From Amorphophallus konjac (lineage: Eukaryota > Streptophyta > Magnoliopsida > Alismatales > Araceae), in NCBI GenBank assembly GCA_022559845.1, contig CM040127.1, positions 34,124,708 through 34,188,707 on the forward strand: 64,000 nt of DNA. Direction: 5' to 3'. A program made the translations under genes and the position numbers. Below the pieces are notes generated by a model, which did not search any database, had not been told where the DNA came from, and saw only the letters and a program-made list of their open reading frames with translations. Positions 41,351 to 51,552 of this stretch are shown here, in pieces (positions within the stretch are counted from its first letter, which is position 1; every line of letters begins with the position of its first letter).

Positions 41351-41940
41351 AGTATTCTGGCAACTATGGGCATCTCAGTTCCATCTGCTTGAAAGCATCA
41401 CCATGGCATTGTGCCAAAATGAGGACATTGAAATGTTTTGTTGGGCTTAATCAGATAGATGTGGATGACCAAGACCACATTAGTAACTGGGCATCAAATT
41501 TAGGGTGGCTAACATCTTCTCTATTACTTAGCAAAAAAAAAAACATCTTCTCTAATATGATCCTTCGAAGAAAAAACTCTAATGGTTTTTACATTACACT
41601 TGTAATATTTCTCAAATGGTAGAAGAACTTCTTTCAGTTCTTCCATCTGGAAATTAGAGTATATACAAGGAAAAGATAGGGCTAGATAGTTTTCCTGCAC
41701 GGAAAACACACAATCTAAAATAGCTCTGAGCAAATGAGATCCAGTTATATGCATTCTCTTTATTTGCCATGTTCTGTATACCAAACTCTTTTGCTTATAT
41801 CAATCTTTAATATCCTGCTCTTAAATCCTATGGATTTATATATTTCTGGTTTATAGTTTCACCGTTCCCAGCACATGCCTTTTCCATTGGAAGTTGATGA
41901 ATTTAAGATTGTTTATCCTTAACATGGCAATTGTTGTGCA

Positions 41941-42025
41941 GGGTGTTCTTGTGATGGAGATTGAACCCAAGGATTTCATGTGGACATGATCATTGAATAG
42001 GTCAGCTGTAGTGGTCTGTAAACAG
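41941..42025 (+). other. 5'UTR part of the coding exon, with a 12-codon uORF
   Basis: The acceptor TTGTTGTGCAG ends at 41940. An upstream ATG at 41954 opens a 12-codon frame ending TGA at 41987-41989, in the same frame as the transporter and 36 nt before its ATG. It could damp translation (inference). Confidence 0.55.
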
Positions 42026-43737
42026 ATGGGCCCTGATTTATGGAGATGGTCTTTGGGTTTGTTGTACATAATTGCAGTTGCAACCATATGGATTGCTGCC
42101 AGCTTTGTAGTTCAGTCAGTTGTAGATGCAGGCATCTCTCCTTTCCTCATTACCTATATCTGCAACTCACTGTTTGTGGTTTATATACCTATAGCCGAAA
42201 TTGCGAGATACTTTGAGGATTCTGTTGAGAAAATTTGGTGTTGGCGTGATGATAAAAACATGCATTCCGTGCCACAATTGAAGGATCTAGAAAATGTGAA
42301 TCTTCTTCAGGAAAGTGACCACAGTGAAGAGTCATGTGTTTCAACTAATGCACACGTGGAGGATCCTATACCTGTTCAGGTTCCTGACCTGGCACAGGTG
42401 GTGGCAATTGCGGGTACTGGAACATCAAATAGGGAAGTGGATGAAAAAGGGCGGTGGACACGCACTCGTGTGGCTAAAGTTAGCCTGTTGATATGCCCTT
42501 TTTGGTTCTTTGCACAGCTAACTTTCAATCTCTCTCTGAAGTATACCACTGTAACAGTGAGCACTTCTATCTCTGTTCCCTACAATTTTTAGTTCTTTAC
42601 AGTTGTCTAGTTTTCAACCCGTTTGATACTCATCTCTGTTGTTTTTTATTTGTGCAGTCAAATACGATCTTGAGCAGTGCTTCCAGTCTCTTCACTTTCT
42701 TGGTGTCTTTAGCATTTTTGGATGAGACATTCACATGGGTGAAGCTCATAAGCGTTCTTCTCTGCATGGGAGGAACTGTCATAGTGAGTGTGGGAGATTC
42801 AGAGACAGGACTTAATGCAATTGCTACAAATCCTCTTCTAGGGGATATTCTTGCTCTTGTTTCAGCATTTCTTTATGCAGTCTACATTACCCTGATTCGT
42901 AAAAAACTGCCTGACGAGAGAAAGGGAGAAGGTCAAGCCAGTATGGCAGAGTTCCTTGGTTATCTTGGGCTTTTTAACCTCTTGATTTTTCTTCCAGTTG
43001 CATTAGTGTTGAATTTTGCAAAATTGGAGCCTTTCCGTATGCTCAGCTGGAAGCAGTTAGGTCTTATCATTGGCAAAGGTCTGTATTTGACTACCCCTTT
43101 TTCTATTTTTATTTGTTGGTATTCCTGTTCCCCAGTCCGTTGGTGGGCATGTTGCTTCTTCCATAACTTCATACTACTTTGTTTCAAATTACAGAGATTG
43201 GTTGTCATAATTTCATGTATTTAATAGTTATATTTTGTCCTTCAGGAATTTAATAATTACACTTCGTCCTTCAGGATGTTAAGGCTTATGATTAATTAAC
43301 CTAAAACTTCAAAGTAAGGGAGAATACTAGAAAGAACAAATTAGTGACCTTTTTCTTGATTTCCCTAGTTCCATTTTTGCAGTGCTTTCTAAAATATCTT
43401 GTGATGATGTACATGGGGAGATAAGTATTAATGTTCTTATCTCTCTCTCTCAGGCTTGTTGGATAATGTGCTTAGTGATTACTTATGGGCAAAGGCAGTT
43501 CTCTTTACTACAACGACTGTAGCAACAGCGGGTCTCACAATTCAGGTGCCATTAGCTGCTGTTGTCGACACTCTGACAGGCCATACTCCTCATATGATGG
43601 ATTACCTTGGGGCTGCTGCTGTCATGGTTGGATTTGCCGGAATCAACATTCCATCTGATGGCTGTTGTGGTTCTCGCGGTGCACAACAACTTGTGGAAGT
43701 TAGCACTGTTGATGTTGATCACAATTTGTCACAGTAG
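42026..43737 (+). CDS. EamA/SLC35F-type drug/metabolite transporter (THI74-like), three coding exons
   Basis: Coding exons are 42026-42556, 42658-43078 and 43454-43737. Introns have GT-AG ends (GTGAGC...TGTGCAG; GTCTGT...CTCTCAG) and phases agree, giving 411 residues, the usual length. The protein begins MGPDLWRWSLGLLYIIAVAT, with TM1 leading into FVVQSVVDAGISPFLITYIC and TM2. Then comes a hydrophilic loop (residues about 75-145), then paired hydrophobic segments with the EamA-type SNTILSSASSLFTFLVSLAF and, near the C-terminus, a second EamA half ending GFAGINIPSD. Such proteins are 10-TM membrane carriers of the drug/metabolite superfamily; the substrate is unknown and the thiamine link of the yeast homologue is not evidence here. 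The start is supported by an in-frame TGA at 41987-41989 just upstream. Confidence 0.9.
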
Positions 43738-46237
43738 AGAAACAACATAAACTTCTGATTTCAGATATAGATTATTTTGTTCATGATTCATTGAAAAATA
43801 CAGAAGATGTACATGTTGAGTGGAGGCTTCGTTTATTTAATACATGCCACGTTCCCTGTATCACACTGAATATTCTCTTTTGGTTTGCTCTCAGGATCAC
43901 AATGGAGTGAGTGTATGGGTTAACATCTCCCTCAGATCCCAATATGTGGGGCCTCTTTGTTTATGTTGTTTTACATATTTAGAAGAATGAAACTTTCAAA
44001 AAAGACATATTTAGATGAACGAAACTTTGCAGTGGCAAATGGTGCTCATCATTCGCAAAACAACTAGCCTTTGGGTGGCAGGGATCATCATATAACTTTG
44101 GAAGACATGTAATGATGATCTCATTCCTTCAGCCCGATGATGATCCCCAAGGATTCATCTTGTACAACCGGGTAAAACCCAGGCACTCCGGCCCAAGTGC
44201 AGTGATTCCTTTTAAATTGCTTTAATTTGTTACAAGTCCTGAAGTAGTTATGAGCATCCTTTTCTGGTTGGAACACCTAACCCAACGTGAAGCACGAGAA
44301 TCTCTTAATGGGCATTGGGCAAGGGGGTGCCATATACGACTTTCTGCACATCTGGATTGCAACTGGTGGATGTGGAAAAAGAAAAGAAAACAGATATCTT
44401 CATCTTTAGCTTGTTTAACATGTTTGGATTGGCTGTGATTACATTTATGTGACCAGAAGACCAATGGGCAATCCTGCCGTCAAGGCACATGATGGTGTAA
44501 GAAAAACTTCCTTCTGATGTTCCTTTGTGCTGGCTGGGGGCAGTATATTATCCAAAAGTGGTGTGATTTGGAATTTTAGGGAGCCAAATTTCTCCCATAA
44601 AAGGATTCTATGAATTACTCTGTTTGCCTGACGGAGAGAAGGTAGACGGTGAAGAATTAAGGTGATCTCAGGCAAAATTCTTATTCCATCCACGTTTTCT
44701 TGGATGCGGGGTCAATCCAAGGATTTTTTTTCTTAACCTTTATGAAAATTTTGAATTCTTTTAAATGATCCTATCAAGATGTTTTGATAACTTCAAGTTA
44801 TAACGTGTAATCCTGTCAAAATAGTTGCTTAAGTGTATGCAGCTTGAGCTATGCAATTTTGACTCAGTATAAAGAAATTGGCTTCCCATGTCATTTAGTT
44901 TATGAAGTAACATAAAAAAAGATGACCTCCCATTCAGTATTTGCTTCGCGGTGAAACGACTCTGATCTAGTGATCCCCCTTTTAAGATCAGGTTACAACT
45001 TACAACACCTTGAGGGTTGAGGGATTGTGCAGTCAGGACGCAACTAGGTTCAAGAAGAAATATGCGCCCGTAATGTTTCAAGAAAAACCTGTATTTTAAG
45101 TATTATGAAAACACTTTTATAGAAGTATATAAAGTGATCATTTTAGTAACAATTTAGAAGAAGGATCCAATTCAAACACACATTGAAATTTATATCTCTT
45201 CTCTTACCATTCAATAATCAATATAGAAGGTTTGACTTCAGAAGTAGAGTTTTCATCAAGCTACACATTTTACCTTCATATTTAAAATTTCATGAGTTTC
45301 TTTTTTTGTATAGTTTTGTGTAAAATTATAAGATCTTCCAAATTACATAATTTATCAGAGATCATAATTCACGAGTTGCACATTTCATTTCATGTCTATA
45401 CAAATTCACTTGGAATTACATTTGCCTCCAAGTCAGTTTCTTTGGTCTATGTACGTTTGCTCGAATTACATGCACGAAGTTATGTCCAATTTGCGTAGAT
45501 TGATCAGCGTACTCTTATAGATATTTAAAAAATAGAGTGCGAGTTTGTGATGTTTTCAAGCAATAGTGTATTTCTTGAATTTGATAAAAAAAATCATTTC
45601 TATAAGTTTCTTATGTTAACTTTGACATATGACAAATGTTTAAACTTGCAGAGGCAGAAAAATAGTCTCCCAGATCTCGTATCATATTTTTTAAGATTTA
45701 TTTGAGAGGAGAAGGACGTCTGGCCACCTCTGGAAGTCTGCAAATACTAGGAAGATGGCGTCAGAAGGAGCCCTGAGCGTTACCCCAGAGGATAATCCTT
45801 CGATGCTTAAGTAAGAACCGTGACGAGGAGAGAAACAACATGAGATGATGAAAATGAAAGAGCGTGAGAGTAGAACAATCAAGCTTGGAGCCGAAGTGGA
45901 ATCTCTGGAGGTGCTCACTGTGTCCGGCGAGTGCTTGGAGAGTGCTCGCCATGCCTGGAACGTATTTGGAGATTAGTTCTCTCTGGTATCTCTCCCTCCT
46001 CCTCTACGTGTCTGGGCATCTCACTGCGTGTGCTTGCCTTCTTGCCTGTCTTTCTCTCTCTCTGTGTGAGCGCTTATGTTCGTGTGTCCTTGCCATCTGA
46101 TCGGATGTCTATTTATACGTTATATCTTAGGGGTGGAGGTCCATCCCTTAGCAGAGAAAGGCGCGAGCTGTGGAGTAACGCCTCCACGATCGTGGCGAGT
46201 CTCATGGCGCTCTAGGTGCGAGCTTGTCCCTACTGGA
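43738..46237. other. 3'UTR and intergenic sequence after the transporter gene
   Basis: The first few hundred bases are presumably 3'UTR; no poly-A site is assigned. 45690-46230 is GC-richer, with short frames on both strands and a TATTTATACGTTATAT box near 46110, and may be a decayed repeat. No domain is recognised. Confidence 0.4.
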
Positions 46238-46245
46238 GTAGAGGC

Positions 46246-46768
46246 TAGGCCTGTCAACAGAGCGGATACGAAGCGAATATATGACTATCCGTATTCGCTC
46301 CGTTTTAAAATTTGAATTATCTGATTTTGATCTGTTCCGATTTGAATTCGGATACGAAGCGAATATATGACTATCCGTATCCGTTCCGTTTTAAAATTCG
46401 AATTATCCAATTTAAATTCAAAAGTATATAAATACAATTATAAAATGGTAAAAGTATATAAAATATAATTATAAAATGTCAAAAATATATAAAATATACT
46501 CTAAATTAAAATACAACTATAAAATGTCTAAATTGCTCTAAAATATTATTTATTTTATAATATATTATTTAAAAATATGTATTATTTGATATATAATATT
46601 ACGATAGATATTTTTCTAAGCGAATATTATAATATCCGTATCCGCTCCGATTCGAATTCGGATATTATCCGTATCCGAAAAAATGAATATGAATTCGAAT
46701 ATTATCTGTTAATACGGATTCGAATTCGAAGCGGATCCAGATAATATCCGAATCCGTTGACAGGCCTA
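46246..46768. mobile_element. hAT-type MITE with TAGGCCTGTCAAC ends
   Basis: The terminal inverted repeat TAGGCCTGTCAAC / GTTGACAGGCCTA is perfect over 13 bp. The flanks GTAGAGGC (46238-46245) and GTAGAGAC (46769-46776) form an 8-bp duplication with one change, as hAT elements make. Internal sequence is AT-rich with repeated CGGATACG/ATCCGTAT subterminal words. A segment of about 60 bp (GAAGCGAATATATGACTATC...) occurs twice, near 46268 and 46356. It has no coding capacity; it would need a hAT transposase in trans. Confidence 0.88.
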
Positions 46769-46776
46769 GTAGAGAC

Positions 46777-47660
46777 CGGCAATAACGGGAGTAACGTTCT
46801 GGAGTAATGTTTGGTCGACGGAGAATCGTCCGACGCCCGAGATTTATCACCATCCGATCTTCAAATCGGTCCGTGGGGAAAAAAATACTATAAATCAATT
46901 GATAAAAAATGTGATACCATACCATTCTAAAAATAAAAAGTAAATAAATATTTCTAAACTATATTGCATACAATTGCAATGGACTGCGAGAGAGAGATGG
47001 ATACGTGTTAGTTACATGTAGGGGTAAGTACAATTCGAGGAGGATATTTCTTTTAAAAAATTAAATTAAATTGAATTACAAGTTCAATCTGAATAAAATA
47101 AAATTAAATAATTTTAAAATCAAATCAAATCAATCAAATTGAATTAATTTAATTTGATTCGATTTGAACCATAATTCGTTAGAAGACTGAATAACGTGAC
47201 TACCTATTAATAATATTAAAAAATATGTATTATTTAATATATATATATATATATATATTCAATACACAAGAACGAGAGATACGAAGAGATCTATTAAAGG
47301 AGTCAGTAACGTGACTAACGATTTGATCTATCTTTTTACATGCAAATCAACATTTTCATTCAAAATAGTTAAAAGAATATTAACATATTTCTTCTATTGA
47401 AAGATTAAACATACTAAGACGTATGCAAATTCTTAGAATTGAGATAAATGCCCTGAAAATCGGTTTATGTGATTTATACGGTTTTGTTTGATTTTTTGAA
47501 AATAGAAATCGATGATGATGTTTGATTTTAATATGGACAGTAATTTTTAAATTTTAATTTAAATCACGTCGAGCTAAATCTAGCAATAGTCCGATTTAAA
47601 TTACGGGTTAAACCCTAATGCCCACCCCCTTCTTCTCGGTTCCGATGGTTGTGACCTCGT
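46777..47660. other. Upstream region of the PPR gene
   Basis: AT-rich with a (TA)n tract at 47237-47258. The last 100 bp before the ATG become GC-richer. No core promoter element can be assigned with confidence. Confidence 0.4.
47237..47258. repeat. (TA)n microsatellite
   Basis: Short TA repeat of 11 units upstream of the PPR gene. Confidence 0.9.
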
Positions 47661-49451
47661 ATGCTGCGGTACACGAGTCTATCGCAACACGGCGCACAAA
47701 GAGCCGGGCACCGAATCGGTTCTCCCCCGCCGCCTCCCGCCACCCCACGCTTCGAAATCCACACCGGACCCTTCCTCTCCCCCTCCCCTCCCTCCCATGG
47801 ACCCTCTTCTTGCCCCGCCGCCGGAGAGGACCCCCGGCTCCGGCCCCCGCACCGGAGCGGGCTCCCCTCCGCCGTTGACCTGCCCGGCATGTTCGCCGCG
47901 GCCGTCAAGCTCTCCTCTGGGTTCTTCCATCCCGGCGTCCAAGGTGGCAACTTGGAACCCGGCGCTGCGCCCGCTAGCCCCCACCCGGCGGACCGCGCCG
48001 CGCTCATGAAGGCCTACGGCAGGGCCGGCAAGCCCGAAGAGGCCCTCAGGCTCCTCTGGCAGATGAGGGCGACCTCCCCTCCCCCTCGCGGCGACCTAAA
48101 GGGCGCAGCTTTATGCTACAACACCGCCCTGAACGCCGTGGTGGAGAACGGGGGCGGGCCCCTCGACGCGGCCGCGGTGCTCGACCAGATGGATGCGGCC
48201 GGGGTCCCCATGGACGTCTCCACGCACAACATCCTTTTAAAGGTGTCGTATTTCTCCCTTCACTTCGCCCGCCGGGTGTTCGACTCAATGTCGAAGAGAG
48301 GATGCCGTCCAGACGAGATCACCTATTCGACGCTCATCTTGCACCTGGCTCGGGCGGGGAGGATCAACCATGCCTACCGCGTCTTGGAGCAAATTTTGAG
48401 GGAGGGATGTCCCCCGAATGTGTACAACTACACGCCCATCTTGCATGCTCTTTGCATCAGGGGAAGAGTGGGAGAAGCCAAGACCCTGATGAAGGTTATG
48501 GAGGAGAGTGGTTGCCTTCCCAATACAGTGGCTCACAACATATTGATCGCTGGGCTCTGCAAGGTACGAGATTTCAGTGGGGTGGAGAAGATCTTGAGCG
48601 AGAGCACCATGAAAGGCTGGAGGCCTAGCGTGATCACCTACAACACTTATATGGATGGGCTCTGTAAGGCAGGCAGGACAAGAGAAGCATTTGCACAGTT
48701 GGATATTATGGTGGGGAGTGGATTGTGTCCGTCGGCGGTGACGATCAGCATCCTTCTTGATTGCCTCTGCCGCAATTTGGATCTCCGCAACGCGAAGGAT
48801 CTATTGGAGAAGAGCCATCAATTGGAATGGGATGCGAGTGTTGTCGATTATAACACTGTTATGAGCGCCTTCTGTGAGTTCAAGGAATGGGCTGTAGTGG
48901 TGAACTTTTTGGCTGGGATGCTAAAGAAGGGCGTTGTTCCAAACACCACGACATATAACATTGCGATTTATAGTCTGTGCAAAGCTGGGAAGCTCGACAA
49001 GGCAAAATATATCAAGAACAATGGGGTGGTTGCTGCTAATGTTGTGACTTACAACATCTTGATTGATGGGTTTCTTGGTACAGGAGCAAAATCTGATGTG
49101 GAAGACTTGCTCAAGAGCATGCTTGAGGAGAACATCCAGCATGACTTGTTCACCTACACCATTCGAATTGCTTACCTTTGCAAAGAGGGAAAAGTCTGTG
49201 ATGCTTGTCATCTTTTCAGAACTCTTAAACGGCGACTCTCACCTGATCTCGTTTTGTACTCGACTCTGATCTGTGGGTTAGTACGAAACGGGTATTCTAG
49301 TACGGGAAGGCAACTACTCAAAGAAATGCTGGTTAAGGGTTTGATTCCGAATGCTCCTGTATTTGATTCATTAATAAGGGCATTCTGCCGAAGCGGCTTT
49401 TGTCAAACTGGGGACATTTGTATTATTGTAGGGGAAATGCTTCGAAAGTAA
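47661..49451 (+). CDS. P-class pentatricopeptide repeat protein
   Basis: The intronless frame has 596 codons. The first roughly 110 residues are Arg/Pro/Ser-rich without acidic clusters and fit an organelle transit peptide plus linker. From about residue 112 a tandem series of 35-residue PPR units follows, for example STHNILLKVSYFSLHFARRV, ITYSTLILHLARAGRINHAY, YNYTPILHALCIRGRVGEAK, VAHNILIAGLCKVRDFSGVE, ITYNTYMDGLCKAGRTREAF, TTYNIAIYSLCKAGKLDKAK, VTYNILIDGFLGTGAKSDVE and VLYSTLICGLVRNGYSSTGR. It ends soon after the last unit with no E or DYW domain, so it is P-class. Such proteins bind organelle RNA and act in its stability, splicing or translation. ATG 47661 is the first in frame; 47889 (MFAAAVKL) is an alternative. 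The 5' third is very GC-rich and the 3' part is not, the gradient common in grasses and allies. Confidence 0.92.
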   Translation: MLRYTSLSQHGAQRAGHRIGSPPPPPATPRFEIHTGPFLSPSPPSHGPSSCPAAGEDPRLRPPHRSGLPSAVDLPGMFAAAVKLSSGFFHPGVQGGNLEPGAAPASPHPADRAALMKAYGRAGKPEEALRLLWQMRATSPPPRGDLKGAALCYNTALNAVVENGGGPLDAAAVLDQMDAAGVPMDVSTHNILLKVSYFSLHFARRVFDSMSKRGCRPDEITYSTLILHLARAGRINHAYRVLEQILREGCPPNVYNYTPILHALCIRGRVGEAKTLMKVMEESGCLPNTVAHNILIAGLCKVRDFSGVEKILSESTMKGWRPSVITYNTYMDGLCKAGRTREAFAQLDIMVGSGLCPSAVTISILLDCLCRNLDLRNAKDLLEKSHQLEWDASVVDYNTVMSAFCEFKEWAVVVNFLAGMLKKGVVPNTTTYNIAIYSLCKAGKLDKAKYIKNNGVVAANVVTYNILIDGFLGTGAKSDVEDLLKSMLEENIQHDLFTYTIRIAYLCKEGKVCDACHLFRTLKRRLSPDLVLYSTLICGLVRNGYSSTGRQLLKEMLVKGLIPNAPVFDSLIRAFCRSGFCQTGDICIIVGEMLRK

Positions 49452-49575
49452 CATTCTTTTTACCCCAAACCGTAGCCATCCTTACTTCAGCAGGTAGCTC
49501 TAGTTCTCTCCTGGGCTTGCTCAACTTATGATCTTTTCCATTAGTGCCGATTGTTTTCACGTGAATACTGCTTAG

Positions 49576-49619
<44 letters not shown>

Positions 49620-51364
49620 TGGGTGTCCTGCACTACCGTGCATTTATCTTCCAAGCTCTTCCTGCTTAATAACTGCCGTCTGACCTTTACGTCCAGTGGT
49701 ATTGATGAAATGCACAATCATTTGAATAGAATGTGTTTCCGTAATTTTTCTCAGGTCTATCCCTATTTTTCTATTTTCTGGACCTTGCATTGCACTTGTA
49801 ATGGAAGTCGCCTCCCCCTCCCCTCTTTAATGTGTGCCCTCTTAGACGAAATTTCACCTTTTCCTTAAAACTAGCAGGTAGGTGTCGCCTTCCAAGATAA
49901 ACAAAGTCCATCTTTCATGGTTCCACTGGGAACATTACAGAAAATTTGAGGTAATTAAGTTTGTATTGCTCCTCCAGCTAAACATATCTCGCTAATGAAA
50001 AAGGCAAAGACTGAGGATTTTTTTGCCAGGATGTCACTCCAGTAACAACTAACAAGTCTCTAGAACGACAGCATTTGTCAAGATTTTCTGATCCCTCGGT
50101 AGGTCAACGGAGAAAGAAGTCGAAAGCCTGTGCTTGGGGGGCGAACCTCCTAGATAACACTTCAACACTGTTCTAGCATAAGAATCTCATGACACATAAA
50201 CCCTACAGTGGAAGTGGCCTCAGACCCCCATTTCGTTAGCCAAATTGTTGTAGTGAAGGGTCTTCAGTTTGAGTAGGGTGCAACAAGAATGTGAAATACT
50301 GATGATTTTGGAGAAGGTATATGATTCAGTTCGTAATCCTTGCATGCTCGTGGTTTTCAAGATGTTTAGATGTTTTTCACGTAAAGAGCAGTGCACATCT
50401 CAAACTAAAGAATGATGTCGTTTACGTTCTCTGTTTTAGAATACATTTTATTTCATTATTCTATTGTTTAATGTTTGAAACAATTACTGTCAATCCAGTC
50501 CCATTGCACTATTTGCTATTCTCTGATATTTATCAATAAGCAACTAAGCACACTGGACGAAGAATAGAATGGCAGCCTGGCACGTGAAGGTTTTACCACA
50601 ATGAAATTCCATGTGCACAATACCTTTGTCAAGATGCCCTATTACCCTGCAGAAAGTGATTTCAGTTCTGTCTCCTAGCTCCCTATGTACTGCCCATATG
50701 CCCCGTACATCCAAGTGGGAGTATACACAGTGGAAAGGGCCAGGGTGAAGTTGAATGCCATCCTGTGCATCATTAACTGAGTTAACTCAAGTTTTGTACT
50801 TATAAAACTAGGCAGAGCCAATAAAGATGCTAGAAATCTGAGCCACCTGTAATATTTTTTTCCCTGCCAGAGGCCTATTCATAGGATCTTTACATCCCTT
50901 CTCTGAAAGGGAACAATATACAATAGAATGAAACTCTCTGTGCCAGTGAAGCAGTCAAATGCTAAGATTAGCAACCACATGGATTTACTTCGTAAGATGA
51001 ACTGCTTGATTCACGCCCTTTATCAACATGGCACTGTGCATTATGTCCATGCATAAGTAAATTTATTTGACAGTGCTTACATTGACAACATTAACTGAAT
51101 AAACTCACCACAAGTATTCATCACCGAGTGACGTGCAGGGCAAAATTGCAACTTTACACTGTTCTTTACATGTACATATCGGGATAATGACATTGAAGAA
51201 AGAATATAACAAATTAATAATTGCCAGAGGCAAGACAAATGCTTGCCTAATTCACACTTGTCCTTAAAAGTAACGGTTCATTTACAACTATACTGATCTC
51301 CGCTGAAAGCAATGAGAGCCTGAGAAGATGGTAATAACAATCCAGTCTGATCGCACCAAAGAAC
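49452..51364. other. Intergenic: PPR 3' side and 3' side of the kinase gene
   Basis: Contains a (TA)n tract at 49579-49617 and otherwise ordinary non-coding sequence. The last part (about 51160-51364) is likely the kinase 3'UTR on the minus strand. The two genes are convergent. Confidence 0.5.
49579..49617. repeat. (TA)n microsatellite
   Basis: About 19 TA units, 130 bp past the PPR stop codon. Confidence 0.95.
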
Positions 51365-51552
51365 TCATCGATTTGTCTGGCTGTTCCTTTTTGTCTGAAG
51401 TGCCATTGACATTTCACGTAACCTGTTAGTAATCTCTGTAAATGAGGGACGTGCTGCAGGATCAGGTGACCAGCATTGTTCCATTAGTTTCCTCCATTCA
51501 GGATCACAATGTTCCGGGATGGATGGCCGAAGAGTGTTGTTCACAATTCCTC
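51365..51552 (-). CDS. Last coding exon of a Raf-like protein kinase
   Basis: Starting two bases into a codon after an AG acceptor (TTTGAAG at 51559-51553), the exon encodes [40 protein letters not shown] and [20 protein letters not shown], then NR and TGA at 51367-51365. This is kinase subdomains X-XI. The CW-x6-RP Arg that pairs with the activation segment Glu is present ([12 protein letters not shown]). The sequence is closest in style to plant Raf-like MAPKKKs with an N-terminal PB1 domain (inference). The upstream exons are not in the window: the intron begins with LINE-2 and no kinase exon was seen up to 64000. The minus-strand frame extended upstream of 51552 is intron. Confidence 0.88.

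Noticed and set aside
41993..42025. Earlier TTG start for the transporter
   Set aside because: Not an ATG; an ATG at 42026 lies in the same frame just before the conserved WRW segment, and an in-frame TGA precedes it at 41987.
44222..45081. Short frames after the transporter gene
   Set aside because: Scattered in several frames, no motif and AT-rich context.
45691..46315. Frames of 60-94 codons on both strands
   Set aside because: No domain; they overlap one another. A decayed repeat is more likely.
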